Shown here piece after piece: positions 1 through 5,199 of a stretch of 5,847 nt of DNA. Numbering within the stretch: position 1 is the stretch's first letter; every line of letters starts with the position of its first letter. The translations under genes and the position numbers were made by a program. Below the pieces are notes generated by a model, which was not told the origin of the DNA, searched no databases, and was given only the letters and a program-made list of their open reading frames with translations. Source of the DNA: Deinococcales bacterium (GTDB lineage Bacteria; Deinococcota; Deinococci; Deinococcales; Deinococcaceae); NCBI GenBank assembly GCA_014378225.1, contig JACMOA010000356.1, forward strand, positions 1 to 5,847, read 5' to 3'.

Positions 1-254
1 ATCCTGTCGCAGTCGGGTGCTGCATTTTCTACCGCAGTTTCAAAAACTCGCTCCTGAACGGTTAAAACTTGCCCTATCAGCACGCTCGAGGTGAGTAGAT
101 TGTTCCAGCTCAGCAGTTGCTCGAGGGTGAGACCATATTTTTTGGAGATGGAATAGGCCGTGTCGCCCTTTTGCACCGTGTGTTGAACCCCTTGCGCCAG
201 AGCACTCGAGCTGAACAGAAAAGCCGTTAGAACCCAACGTAATGTTTTATTCAC
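1..254 (-). CDS. Exported LysM-domain protein, N-terminal part (C-terminus beyond left edge)
   Basis: This is a minus-strand frame open from GTG at 254 to the left edge, giving 84 visible residues. Residues 1-20 form a signal peptide: MNKTLRW, then a hydrophobic stretch ending in SSSALA, with cleavage likely before QGVQ. Residues about 24-67 form one LysM domain, which binds N-acetylglucosamine-containing glycan such as peptidoglycan. It opens HTVQKGDTAYSISKKYG and continues through LLSWNN to GQVLTV. The protein therefore probably acts in the envelope. Its C-terminal domain is outside the window, so it could be a cell-wall hydrolase (M23 or NlpC/P60 type) or a plain binding protein. GTG 254 is chosen because it starts exactly at the signal peptide, no upstream start stays in frame before it, and AGGTGA lies 4 nt upstream. 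The other minus-strand reading of this stretch (40-237) is a shadow. Confidence 0.85.
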   Translation of the reverse strand, partial: MNKTLRWVLTAFLFSSSALAQGVQHTVQKGDTAYSISKKYGLTLEQLLSWNNLLTSSVLIGQVLTVQERVFETAVENAAPDCDR

Positions 255-348
255 GCCTTCACCTATGGGGTTAGCACCTGAAAGACATCTGGGTGCGCGG
301 AAACCTCGAGTTGGGGGCTGCTTTGAACCTACATTAACCGGACTTGTA

Positions 349-376
349 TTGACCTGAAAGGACGCTTGAGTATAAC
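349..376 (+). promoter_or_regulatory. Candidate sigma70-type promoter facing the MFS gene
   Basis: TTGACC (349-354) and TATAAC (371-376) are separated by 16 nt, and each box matches 5 of 6 consensus bases. The -10 overlaps the -10 of the opposing promoter candidate (369-374), so the two would compete for polymerase. The predicted start near 383 leaves about 220 nt of leader before the MFS gene, or about 6 nt before the small ORF at 389. Confidence 0.4.
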
Positions 377-398
377 GGGCGTTACAGTATGAATGCAA
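369..398 (-). promoter_or_regulatory. Candidate sigma70-type promoter for the LysM gene
   Basis: Read on the minus strand, TTGCAT (393-398) is the -35 and TATACT (369-374) the -10, separated by 18 nt. Transcription would begin near 362 and leave a 5' leader of about 108 nt before GTG 254. The match is good, but this is a motif call only. Confidence 0.45.
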
Positions 399-481
399 GG
401 TTTGTAAGGTGTGAATTTTTAGACAAAAAGCAAATGTTGGCACTGGCAAAGTTTTTCTCGAGTTTTCTCGAAGGTGGATAA
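389..481 (+). CDS. Possible 30-residue small ORF or leader peptide
   Basis: ATG 389 opens a 30-codon frame ending at TAA 479-481, beginning MNARFVRCEFLDKK and ending SSFLEGG. It has no Shine-Dalgarno sequence, but it begins about 6 nt after the start predicted from the promoter at 349-376, so near-leaderless translation is conceivable. I recognise no family. The length is within chance expectation, so this is only a candidate. Confidence 0.12.
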   Translation: MNARFVRCEFLDKKQMLALAKFFSSFLEGG

Positions 482-590
482 AAATACCTTGAGTGCTCGA
501 GTCAGAGTGAGAATTCTGAAATCCTGTCACTCGAGCGGGAACACTTCATTTTAAGTACCTTTTTCCAAGCTTAGCGTCAGCAAAGAGGCT

Positions 591-596
591 TACACT
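591..596 (+). promoter_or_regulatory. TACACT -10 box for a leaderless MFS transcript
   Basis: TACACT fits TANNNT and ends exactly 7 nt before ATG 604, the spacing expected when transcription starts at the A of the start codon. No clear -35 is visible. The last two bases of the box are the first two of a CTCGAG site (595-600). The only SD-like string (AGAGG, 584-588) is 15 nt from the ATG, too far to be convincing. Confidence 0.4.
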
Positions 597-603
597 CGAG
601 CCT

Positions 604-1878
604 ATGGCCAGTTTTTCGCTTTCACTGCACCGCTGGCGGCGGCGAACTTTTTCTTCTTTAAAATATCCGGCCTTCAGACTTTACTGGACCTCACAAATCT
701 TGAGCTTGGTGGGAACCTGGATTCAGGCCACGGCCCAGGCTTATCTGGTGCTGGAACTCACCGGCTCGAGCACCGCGCTGGGCTGGGTCAACGCGGTTTA
801 CTTTTTGCCCAGTTTGTTGTTTTCCCTGCTGGCGGGCGCTTTGCTGGATGTTTTACACAAGGGTAAAGTGCTTCAAGTCACGCAAGGTGTGTTGCTGGTC
901 ACTTCCCTGCTCACCGGAATCCTGATTCAGACCGGACACATCAGCGTCTCTATCATCATGGTCATTGCTTTCGTTTCAGGAACGGCCAACGCTTTCAACA
1001 TGCCTGCCCGTCAAACGATGGCGGCCACTTTTGTGCCGCGTGAAGGTCTCACCAACGCGGTAGCGCTCAACAGCCTGTCGTTCAATCTGTCGCGTACTGT
1101 GGGGCAGGCGTTGTTTGGTCTGGTGGTCCCGCTAGGGGTCTGGCTGCTGGCCCAAGGCGACCCTGAAAACCTCTCGAGGTTGGCGCTGCCGTTTTATCTC
1201 AATGCCGCTGCCTTTGTAGTAGCGATGGTGCTGCAAATACGCTTGCCTTTTCCAGTTCCCAAAGACGAGGTCTCGAGCCACAACCTGCTGCGTGACACGC
1301 TCGAGGGTCTACGTTACGTTCGCTCCCAGCCGCGCATTCTGTACGTAGTTTTGCTGGTATCGGGGGTCAGCACCTTTTTGCTGAATTTTCAGATTCTGAT
1401 TCCCATTTTTGCCAAACAGCTCTACTTCCTGAAAGAATCTGGCTTCGGTATGCTCAGTGCGGTGTTTGGTCTGGGAAGTACCTTTGGGGCGCTCTATCAG
1501 GCGTCTCAGCGCAATTCAGGTAAAAGTCTGCGCTCGAGCGCCCTGGTTGTACCGCTCACCCTGATGGTTCTGCCCTGGATGCCCAACTTAATGCTCTCTG
1601 GCGCGATGCTGGCGGTGTGTGGATTTTTCATGATGACCCTGCTGATTTCAGCCAATAGCACGGTACAGCTCTCGCTCGAGGACAGTTTTCGGGGCCGGGT
1701 GATGGCGCTTTACAGCATGATGATTGTGGGTGTGGCCCCAGTTGGAGCACTGCTGGCGGGCTTTTTACTCTCGAGCAGCGATGGACTGGGGCCGCGTTGG
1801 GGCACGGTAGCGCTGGCCCTTCTGGGCGCGGTGTGCGTGGGACTCGTGTGGAACAAGCTCCCTCGAGCGAAGGGTTAG
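604..1878 (+). CDS. Major facilitator superfamily transporter, MFS_3/EntS-like exporter
   Basis: A 424-residue integral membrane protein of the length usual for 12-helix MFS carriers, built almost entirely of hydrophobic segments. The basic N-terminus (HRWRRR, 9-14) precedes a typical first helix (FRLYWTSQILSLVGTWIQ, 24-41). A diverged loop 2-3 motif A is LLDVLHKGK (80-88), keeping the Asp and basic residues of GxLaDrxGRR. Further family signatures are FNMPARQT (131-138), NSLSFNLSR (156-164) and RGRVMALYSM (363-372) followed by GVAPVGALLAG. These are typical of the MFS_3 group (enterobactin exporter EntS and macrolide-efflux-like proteins), so proton-driven efflux of a small molecule is likely. 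The substrate cannot be told. No partner gene is adjacent. ATG 604 is supported by the family N-terminus and the leaderless -10 box; no earlier in-frame start exists nearby. The gene carries eight CTCGAG sites. Confidence 0.9.
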   Translation: MASFSLSLHRWRRRTFSSLKYPAFRLYWTSQILSLVGTWIQATAQAYLVLELTGSSTALGWVNAVYFLPSLLFSLLAGALLDVLHKGKVLQVTQGVLLVTSLLTGILIQTGHISVSIIMVIAFVSGTANAFNMPARQTMAATFVPREGLTNAVALNSLSFNLSRTVGQALFGLVVPLGVWLLAQGDPENLSRLALPFYLNAAAFVVAMVLQIRLPFPVPKDEVSSHNLLRDTLEGLRYVRSQPRILYVVLLVSGVSTFLLNFQILIPIFAKQLYFLKESGFGMLSAVFGLGSTFGALYQASQRNSGKSLRSSALVVPLTLMVLPWMPNLMLSGAMLAVCGFFMMTLLISANSTVQLSLEDSFRGRVMALYSMMIVGVAPVGALLAGFLLSSSDGLGPRWGTVALALLGAVCVGLVWNKLPRAKG

Positions 1879-1896
1879 GGTCTGTCTGAAAACCCT
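1871..1896 (+). terminator. Weak terminator-like hairpin after the MFS gene
   Basis: AGGGTT (1871-1876) can pair with AACCCT (1891-1896) around a 14-nt loop, or TAGGGT (1876-1881) with ACCCTA (1892-1897). The pairing overlaps the stop codon and is followed by GAGATTTT. The stem is short and the T-run modest, so confidence is low. Confidence 0.25.
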
Positions 1897-2024
1897 AGAG
1901 ATTTTAAGTAAGTTTCTTCAGAGTGCAACTGTCATATTTCATTCAGTACAGAGCTAAACTCATGCGCTCGAGTCTGCCCTCAAAAGAGTCATTTGTCTTG
2001 TCGAAGCGTCTTACAGTGTCTTTC

Positions 2025-2029
2025 GGAGG
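2025..2029 (+). promoter_or_regulatory. Ribosome binding site that fixes the start of the copper protein gene
   Basis: GGAGG lies 7 nt before ATG 2037, which begins a clean signal peptide. This rules out the longer in-frame reading from GTG 1923, whose extra 38 residues would bury the signal peptide inside the protein. Confidence 0.85.
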
Positions 2030-2036
2030 CAAGACC

Positions 2037-2516
2037 ATGAACCGAATTTTGACCCTAGTAGGACTTCTTATCAGCTCGAGCGCATTTGCGGCCACCTACG
2101 TAACCAGCGATGCCAAAACCAAAACCGCCACCCTGATTGTGAACGCCAGTGAAGGCAGCGCCGGAGGCGGCCTGAACTTTAACGGTGCAGTGCGTGGAGC
2201 CAAAACTTTCACCGTGCCTGCGGGCTGGAAGGTAGTTTTGAAGTTTAAAAATCTGGGCATGATGGGCCACAGCGCCATCGTGACCAAAGGCAAAACGCCA
2301 CCTAACAGCATTACCACCAAAGATGCCGCCTTCCCCAAAGCCTACACACCTAAACTGGTAGAAGGTATGGCCATGAATGCCGCCGCAGATTTTAAATTCT
2401 CTGCTAACACCGCCGGAACCTACAACATCGTGTGTGGCGTTCCCGGTCACAACCTGGGCGGTCAGTGGTTGGGTCTAGTCGTCTCGAGCAGTGCTAAAGC
2501 CGCGACCTACAAATAA
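2037..2516 (+). CDS. Secreted sulfocyanin-like blue (type 1) copper protein
   Basis: A 159-residue cupredoxin of the sulfocyanin/SoxE type, predicted to carry electrons outside the cytoplasmic membrane. Residues 1-18 are a signal peptide ending SSSAFA, cleaved before ATYV. There is no lipobox Cys. Family marks follow: GGLNFNG (44-50), a strand with TVPAGWKVV (59-67), then the copper-site residues. Expected ligands are His78 (GHS), Cys133 and His138 in CGVPGH, matching the Cys-to-His spacing of five in rusticyanin and sulfocyanin. The axial position five residues after His138, normally Met in a GMW/GMF context, is Gln143 (GGQW). Axial Gln occurs naturally in stellacyanins and usually lowers the redox potential. 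The gene stands alone, with its own strong SD and a terminator downstream, so its partner is unknown. It has only two CTCGAG sites, one in the signal peptide and one near the C-terminus. Confidence 0.88.
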   Translation: MNRILTLVGLLISSSAFAATYVTSDAKTKTATLIVNASEGSAGGGLNFNGAVRGAKTFTVPAGWKVVLKFKNLGMMGHSAIVTKGKTPPNSITTKDAAFPKAYTPKLVEGMAMNAAADFKFSANTAGTYNIVCGVPGHNLGGQWLGLVVSSSAKAATYK

Positions 2517-2548
2517 ATTCTCTCGAGCACGACAAAACTCGAACACAC

Positions 2549-2574
2549 AAAAGGACGCCCTCGAGCGTCCTTTT
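2549..2574. terminator. Bidirectional rho-independent terminator between convergent genes
   Basis: AAAAGGACGC (2549-2558) pairs perfectly with GCGTCCTTTT (2565-2574) around the 6-nt loop CCTCGA. A T-run (2571-2575) follows on the plus strand and TTTTGTGTG on the minus strand. It lies between the ends of the copper protein gene (2516) and the terB-like gene (2595) and can serve both. A CTCGAG site (2560-2565) forms most of the loop and its closing base. Confidence 0.88.
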
Positions 2575-2594
2575 TGATTGAAAAAATCTCGAGT

Positions 2595-3044
2595 CTACAA
2601 ATCGAATTCTGTAGGGTTTAAACCTGTGGCAAAGCAGGCTTCTTTGACCATCTGGCGCTCTTTAACGTCGAAGTTGCCATCTGAGCCACCAATGATAATA
2701 CCAATTTGAATCACGGCTCGAGCCTGGTCTGGCTTGGTCCGCAGTTTGCTGATGGTTTGAATCAGGCTGACCTTGCCAAAATCGTAGTCGGTGGTGAGTT
2801 TGTTGCAGTATTCGTCGTACTTGGCGCGTAAATCGTCGGCGGGAAAGATTTTGAGGATGTCGTTGTTGACAATCAGGGCCGCCGTTTTCTGGCGCTCGGC
2901 GGCGTCCACATTGCCGTCGGCTGCCGAAATCAGGGCGCTCATGGCCATGCAGGCATCCGAAAAATCCTTGTTCTTGAACTTGCCCACCCTATTTTTGAGG
3001 TCACTGGTGGCGTTGGCGGCGAAGGTTTTTAAGTTAAATCCCAT
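2595..3044 (-). CDS. terB: TerB-family protein (tellurite resistance/stress response), stand-alone
   Basis: A 149-residue cytoplasmic protein matching TerB in length and layout. The N-terminus MGFNLKTFAA leads to LKNRVGKFKNKDF, closely resembling the enterobacterial TerB opening. The helical core has two similar acidic motifs, DGNVDAAER (43-51) and DGNFDVKER (122-130), spaced as an internal duplication; these residues are thought to bind metal ions in TerB. The end, GLNPTEFDL, also fits TerB. In Ter systems TerB works with TerC and TerD at the membrane in tellurite, oxidative and phage stress. No other ter gene lies here, so its role alone is uncertain. ATG 3044 is chosen over the longer frame (to 3218) because AAGGAG (plus-strand 3054-3059) sits 9 nt upstream and the family starts there. 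Only one CTCGAG site lies in this gene (2717). Confidence 0.88.
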   Translation of the reverse strand: MGFNLKTFAANATSDLKNRVGKFKNKDFSDACMAMSALISAADGNVDAAERQKTAALIVNNDILKIFPADDLRAKYDEYCNKLTTDYDFGKVSLIQTISKLRTKPDQARAVIQIGIIIGGSDGNFDVKERQMVKEACFATGLNPTEFDL

Positions 3045-3101
3045 AGTCACTGTCTCCTTGAAACACAAACTTGCCCTGTGAAATGCACTGTAAACTACCG
3101 A

Positions 3102-3130
3102 ATAATACCTTTCGCTCGAGCGTGACGCAA
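3102..3130 (-). promoter_or_regulatory. Promoter of the terB-like gene
   Basis: Read on the minus strand, TTGCGT (3125-3130) and TATTAT (3102-3107) are separated by exactly 17 nt. The predicted start near 3095 gives a leader of about 50 nt carrying the AAGGAG site. The spacer contains the 10-bp palindrome CGCTCGAGCG (3113-3122), centred on a CTCGAG site, which might act as an operator. Confidence 0.55.
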
Positions 3131-3234
3131 ATCGAGACCCCTCACAAAAGTTCTGAATGCTGTTCGCTCGAGGGGAGTCTTGCTTTCTGACCCCAACCGT
3201 GTTCAAAACAGCCCACAACTCCCCCCATTCGGTG

Positions 3235-3240
3235 TACCCT
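3235..3240 (+). promoter_or_regulatory. TACCCT -10 box for a leaderless mnmD transcript
   Basis: TACCCT fits TANNNT and ends 7 nt before GTG 3248. No Shine-Dalgarno sequence precedes this start, and a stop (TGA 3188-3190) closes the frame upstream with no other start codon between, so leaderless initiation explains the start well. No convincing -35 is seen. Confidence 0.35.
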
Positions 3241-3247
3241 CTTTCCC

Positions 3248-3910
3248 GTGCCAGACGATTTTTCCATTCACCCTACCCCAGACGGTAGCAGCACCGTCTA
3301 CAGCTCGAGGTACGGGCAGTATTATCACTCCACGCACGGCGCACTCACGCAATCCCGCGTGGTCTATCTCGAGGGAACCCAGACCCAGCTTCACCCCGCT
3401 CCAAAGGTGCTCGAGGTGGGTTTTGGCATGGGTCTCAATTTTCTGACCACACTCCGGGATGCGCTCGAGCGCGGTGTTTCGCTTCACTACATCGCCCTCG
3501 AGTTTGACCCAGCTCCGGCTGAAGTGCTCGAGGTCACACTTTCAAATCATCCCTTTGCCGCTAACGGAATCTGGCACGACGTTTTAACCCGTTGGGGCGA
3601 ATCTTTCACCTTCAAGCGCGATGGTGTGGTGCTCGAGGTGGTGTGTGAAGACGTCACTACGCTGGATTTGCCGCTCGAGTGGGCCACAGCGGTGTACCTG
3701 GACGGGTTTTCGCCGGGTGTGAACCCGGAAATCTGGACCCTGGAGACGGCCCAAAAACTCTCGAGAACGATGCTTCCGGGAGGCTGGCTATCTACCTACA
3801 GCGCGGCGGGCGCGGTTAAACGGGCGCTCGAGGGTGCGGGACTAGAGATTCATAAGAAACCAGGAATGAGGGGCAAACGCGAATTCATCACTGCCTTTAA
3901 ACCGCTATGA
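3248..3910 (+). CDS. mnmD: tRNA wobble-uridine (mnm5s2U34) methyltransferase, MnmD/MnmC(m) type
   Basis: A 220-residue SAM-dependent methyltransferase equivalent to the N-terminal domain of E. coli MnmC. In that pathway this domain methylates nm5(s2)U34 to mnm5(s2)U34 in tRNAs reading split codon boxes. Visible marks: the N-terminal substrate region with YHSTHGALTQSR (26-37); the SAM-binding loop EVGFGMGLNFL (56-66); acidic Glu85 after strand 2; the catalytic-region motif DGFSPGVNPEIW (152-163); GGWLSTYSAAG (178-188); and the terminal GMRGKREF (206-213), conserved in MnmC and MnmD. GTG 3248 is the only possible start near the domain edge and appears leaderless. The stop overlaps the next gene's ATG (ATGA, 3907-3910), so the two are translationally coupled. 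Ten CTCGAG sites lie here, eight of them read as Leu-Glu. Confidence 0.9.
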   Translation: MPDDFSIHPTPDGSSTVYSSRYGQYYHSTHGALTQSRVVYLEGTQTQLHPAPKVLEVGFGMGLNFLTTLRDALERGVSLHYIALEFDPAPAEVLEVTLSNHPFAANGIWHDVLTRWGESFTFKRDGVVLEVVCEDVTTLDLPLEWATAVYLDGFSPGVNPEIWTLETAQKLSRTMLPGGWLSTYSAAGAVKRALEGAGLEIHKKPGMRGKREFITAFKPL

Positions 3911-4884
3911 GCCACCTTTTAATTCTGGGCGGTGGTATTGCGGGGTCCAGTCTGGCGTATCTGGCGACTCAAACGGGTCACGCGGTCACACTGGTGGACG
4001 CGGGGTTTGAGTCCTCGAGCAGCGTTCCCAGCGCTCTGCTCAACCCGGTGCGAGGTCAGGGTGGGCAAGTCGTGGAGCGTGGACTCGAGGGGATGCGCTT
4101 CACCTGGAGTTTGCTCGAAAACCTCGAGCGGCAGGGTTTTGCGGTTCCTCACGCTCGAGCAGGCGTGCTCAGACCTGTTCCAGACCAGAAAACCTTTGAA
4201 AGATGGCAAGGTCGGATTCCTGAAGATTTACCCCATCGCTGGCTCGAGGTCCCAGATTTGATGGGTCAAAATGTACAGGGCCAAAATATACAGGGCCACT
4301 GGTTCAAAGTGCTCGAGGTGTCCGAGGGCGGCTGGCTGGATGGCAATGCGTTTACCCGCGCTCTCAGGGAAGCCAGCGGCGCTCGGGTCATTCGGGGAAT
4401 GGCCGAAAAGTGGACTTCTAAATCAGCCACGCTCGAGGACGGAACCCGGCTCGAGGCCGATGGTGTGGTGTGGTGCGGCGGTAGTTGGGGCGCGGTTCGA
4501 GCGAATCTCACTAGCCCCCACCGCCGGGGCAGTGTGCTTCTGCTCGAGAAACCCTTGAGCAAAATCCCGGTCAGTTTCGGCATCTACAGCGCACCGTCTG
4601 CCAGGGGCGGTGTCCTGGGTGCAACCTATGAAACCCCTACCTCCCTATGGACCCCGGCAGGACTTCCGCTCAAATCGCTCGAGTGGCTCTTAAATAAAGC
4701 CGCACACACCTTTGAAACCCTCGAGCCAGAATTTCGTGGCCTGTGGACTGGCTCGAGACTGGGCGGAGAAATTTTGTGCGGCCCTCGAGCAGACGGCAGT
4801 TTTATCCTGTCTGGATTGGGGTCTAAAGGGTTTTTGCTGGGTCCTTTACTGGCGCAGGATTTGCTCGAGCGGATGGGGATTTAA
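3907..4884 (+). CDS. mnmC: FAD-dependent oxidoreductase, MnmC(o)-like tRNA-modification oxidase
   Basis: A 325-residue DAO-family flavoprotein equivalent to the C-terminal domain of E. coli MnmC, which oxidatively removes the carboxymethyl group from cmnm5(s2)U34 to give nm5(s2)U34, the substrate of the methyltransferase encoded just upstream. The N-terminal Rossmann fold is clear: LLILGGGIAGSS (4-15), with Asp31 closing the second strand. SALLNPVRGQGG (42-53) resembles the MnmC segment after the FAD site. The C-terminal GLGSKGFLLGPLLAQDLL (303-320) matches the GLGSRG...aPL signature of MnmC oxidases, which separates it from general DAO enzymes. The four-base overlap with mnmD and the substrate-product link strongly support this role, although the oxidase activity is inferred. 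A 15-bp in-frame tandem duplication (4264-4293) encodes GQNVQ-GQNIQ. Fourteen CTCGAG sites make it the densest gene here. Confidence 0.82.
   Translation: MSHLLILGGGIAGSSLAYLATQTGHAVTLVDAGFESSSSVPSALLNPVRGQGGQVVERGLEGMRFTWSLLENLERQGFAVPHARAGVLRPVPDQKTFERWQGRIPEDLPHRWLEVPDLMGQNVQGQNIQGHWFKVLEVSEGGWLDGNAFTRALREASGARVIRGMAEKWTSKSATLEDGTRLEADGVVWCGGSWGAVRANLTSPHRRGSVLLLEKPLSKIPVSFGIYSAPSARGGVLGATYETPTSLWTPAGLPLKSLEWLLNKAAHTFETLEPEFRGLWTGSRLGGEILCGPRADGSFILSGLGSKGFLLGPLLAQDLLERMGI
4264..4293 (+). repeat. 15-bp in-frame tandem duplication inside the MnmC-like gene
   Basis: GGTCAAAATGTACAG (4264-4278) is followed directly by GGCCAAAATATACAG (4279-4293), 13 of 15 bases identical, with a partial third unit GGCCA. 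It encodes GQNVQ then GQNIQ (residues 120-129), probably in a surface loop between the FAD and substrate domains. Confidence 0.8.
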
Positions 4885-4921
4885 GGGGTTATCGGTTGTC
4901 ACACCAAGTTGCCTTTATTAC

Positions 4922-4953
4922 TTTCCATCCCGGAAAAAGTACCGGGATGGAAA
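4922..4953. terminator. Perfect 12-bp hairpin after the mnmD-mnmC operon
   Basis: TTTCCATCCCGG (4922-4933) pairs fully with CCGGGATGGAAA (4942-4953) around the 8-nt loop AAAAAGTA. It begins 37 nt after the mnmC stop and could end or protect the operon transcript. No T-run follows on either strand, so it may instead be a repeat-type palindrome or part of a small structured element. Confidence 0.5.
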
Positions 4954-4997
4954 TACAAAACAGCAACCCGGTATTCTAGTTTTCTCGCTCCACTCGG

Positions 4998-5024
4998 CCT
5001 TGAAGGAGTTCCATCTCTTCAAGG
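4998..5024. repeat. 8-bp hairpin in the intergenic region
   Basis: CCTTGAAG (4998-5005) pairs perfectly with CTTCAAGG (5017-5024) around an 11-nt loop. No T-run follows, so it is not a typical terminator. It adds to the nested inverted repeats of this region. Confidence 0.4.
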
Positions 5025-5170
5025 TAACTTGGTATCAGTTCTCGGTTCTCGGTCTTGAGCACCAACTTTGGACTCACTCTCGAACCTTGAATCTTCTTAA
5101 CTGACAACGGATAGCTGAAAACTGAGAACCAGATACAACCCCTTCCTGTCACTTCCCGCGTACTCACCCT

Positions 5171-5199
5171 TTACCCCACTCTGCTCGAGCGCATACACT
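5171..5199 (+). promoter_or_regulatory. Candidate promoter for the homoisocitrate dehydrogenase gene
   Basis: TTACCC (5171-5176) and TACACT (5194-5199) are separated by 17 nt. The -10 is identical to the one before the MFS gene, while the -35 is poor (3 of 6). A CTCGAG site (5184-5189) lies in the spacer. The predicted start near 5206 leaves a leader of about 60 nt with two more CTCGAG sites. Confidence 0.3.

Larger units (their letters stand above)
255..603. other. Divergent intergenic region between the LysM gene and the MFS gene
   Basis: These 349 bp separate two divergently read genes. They hold overlapping promoter candidates around 349-398, a possible 30-codon small ORF at 389-481, five CTCGAG palindromes (305, 457, 496, 530, 595), and a 10-nt tandem repeat at 453-472 (TTTTCTCGAG followed by TTTTCTCGAA). 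A -10 box lies just before the MFS start. I see no tRNA, riboswitch or strong hairpin. Confidence 0.7.
4901..5035. repeat. Imperfect 15-bp inverted repeats bounding a 135-bp segment
   Basis: ACACCAAGTTGCCTT (4901-4915) is the inverse complement of AAGGTAACTTGGTAT (5021-5035) at 13 of 15 positions. The pair encloses the 12-bp hairpin and lies within a further inverted pair, TATCGGTTGTCA (4890-4901) and TGACAACGGATA (5102-5113). The arrangement is like a small non-coding insertion or structured RNA, but no target duplication is evident. Confidence 0.35.

Noticed and set aside
40..237. 65-codon minus-strand frame at the left end
   Set aside because: Another minus-strand frame in the same stretch encodes a signal peptide and LysM domain, so this one is a shadow.
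2055..2450. Minus-strand frames opposite the copper protein gene
   Set aside because: They are antisense to a well-supported gene, with no SD site and no recognisable domain.
1923..2516. Longer reading of the copper protein from GTG 1923
   Set aside because: The extra 38 residues precede a perfect signal peptide at ATG 2037, which has GGAGG 7 nt upstream.
2595..3218. Longer reading of the terB-like gene from 3218
   Set aside because: It would run through the promoter and SD site. The TerB family begins at ATG 3044 behind AAGGAG.
604..4884. A single multi-gene defence or biosynthetic system
   Set aside because: The genes have separate promoters and terminators, differ in strand and belong to unrelated household functions. 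Only mnmD and the oxidase form an operon.
4976..5167. 63-codon minus-strand frame in the 4885-5266 intergenic region
   Set aside because: It has a GTG start without an SD site, repeat-derived content and no family match. It looks like a chance reading of the repeat block.
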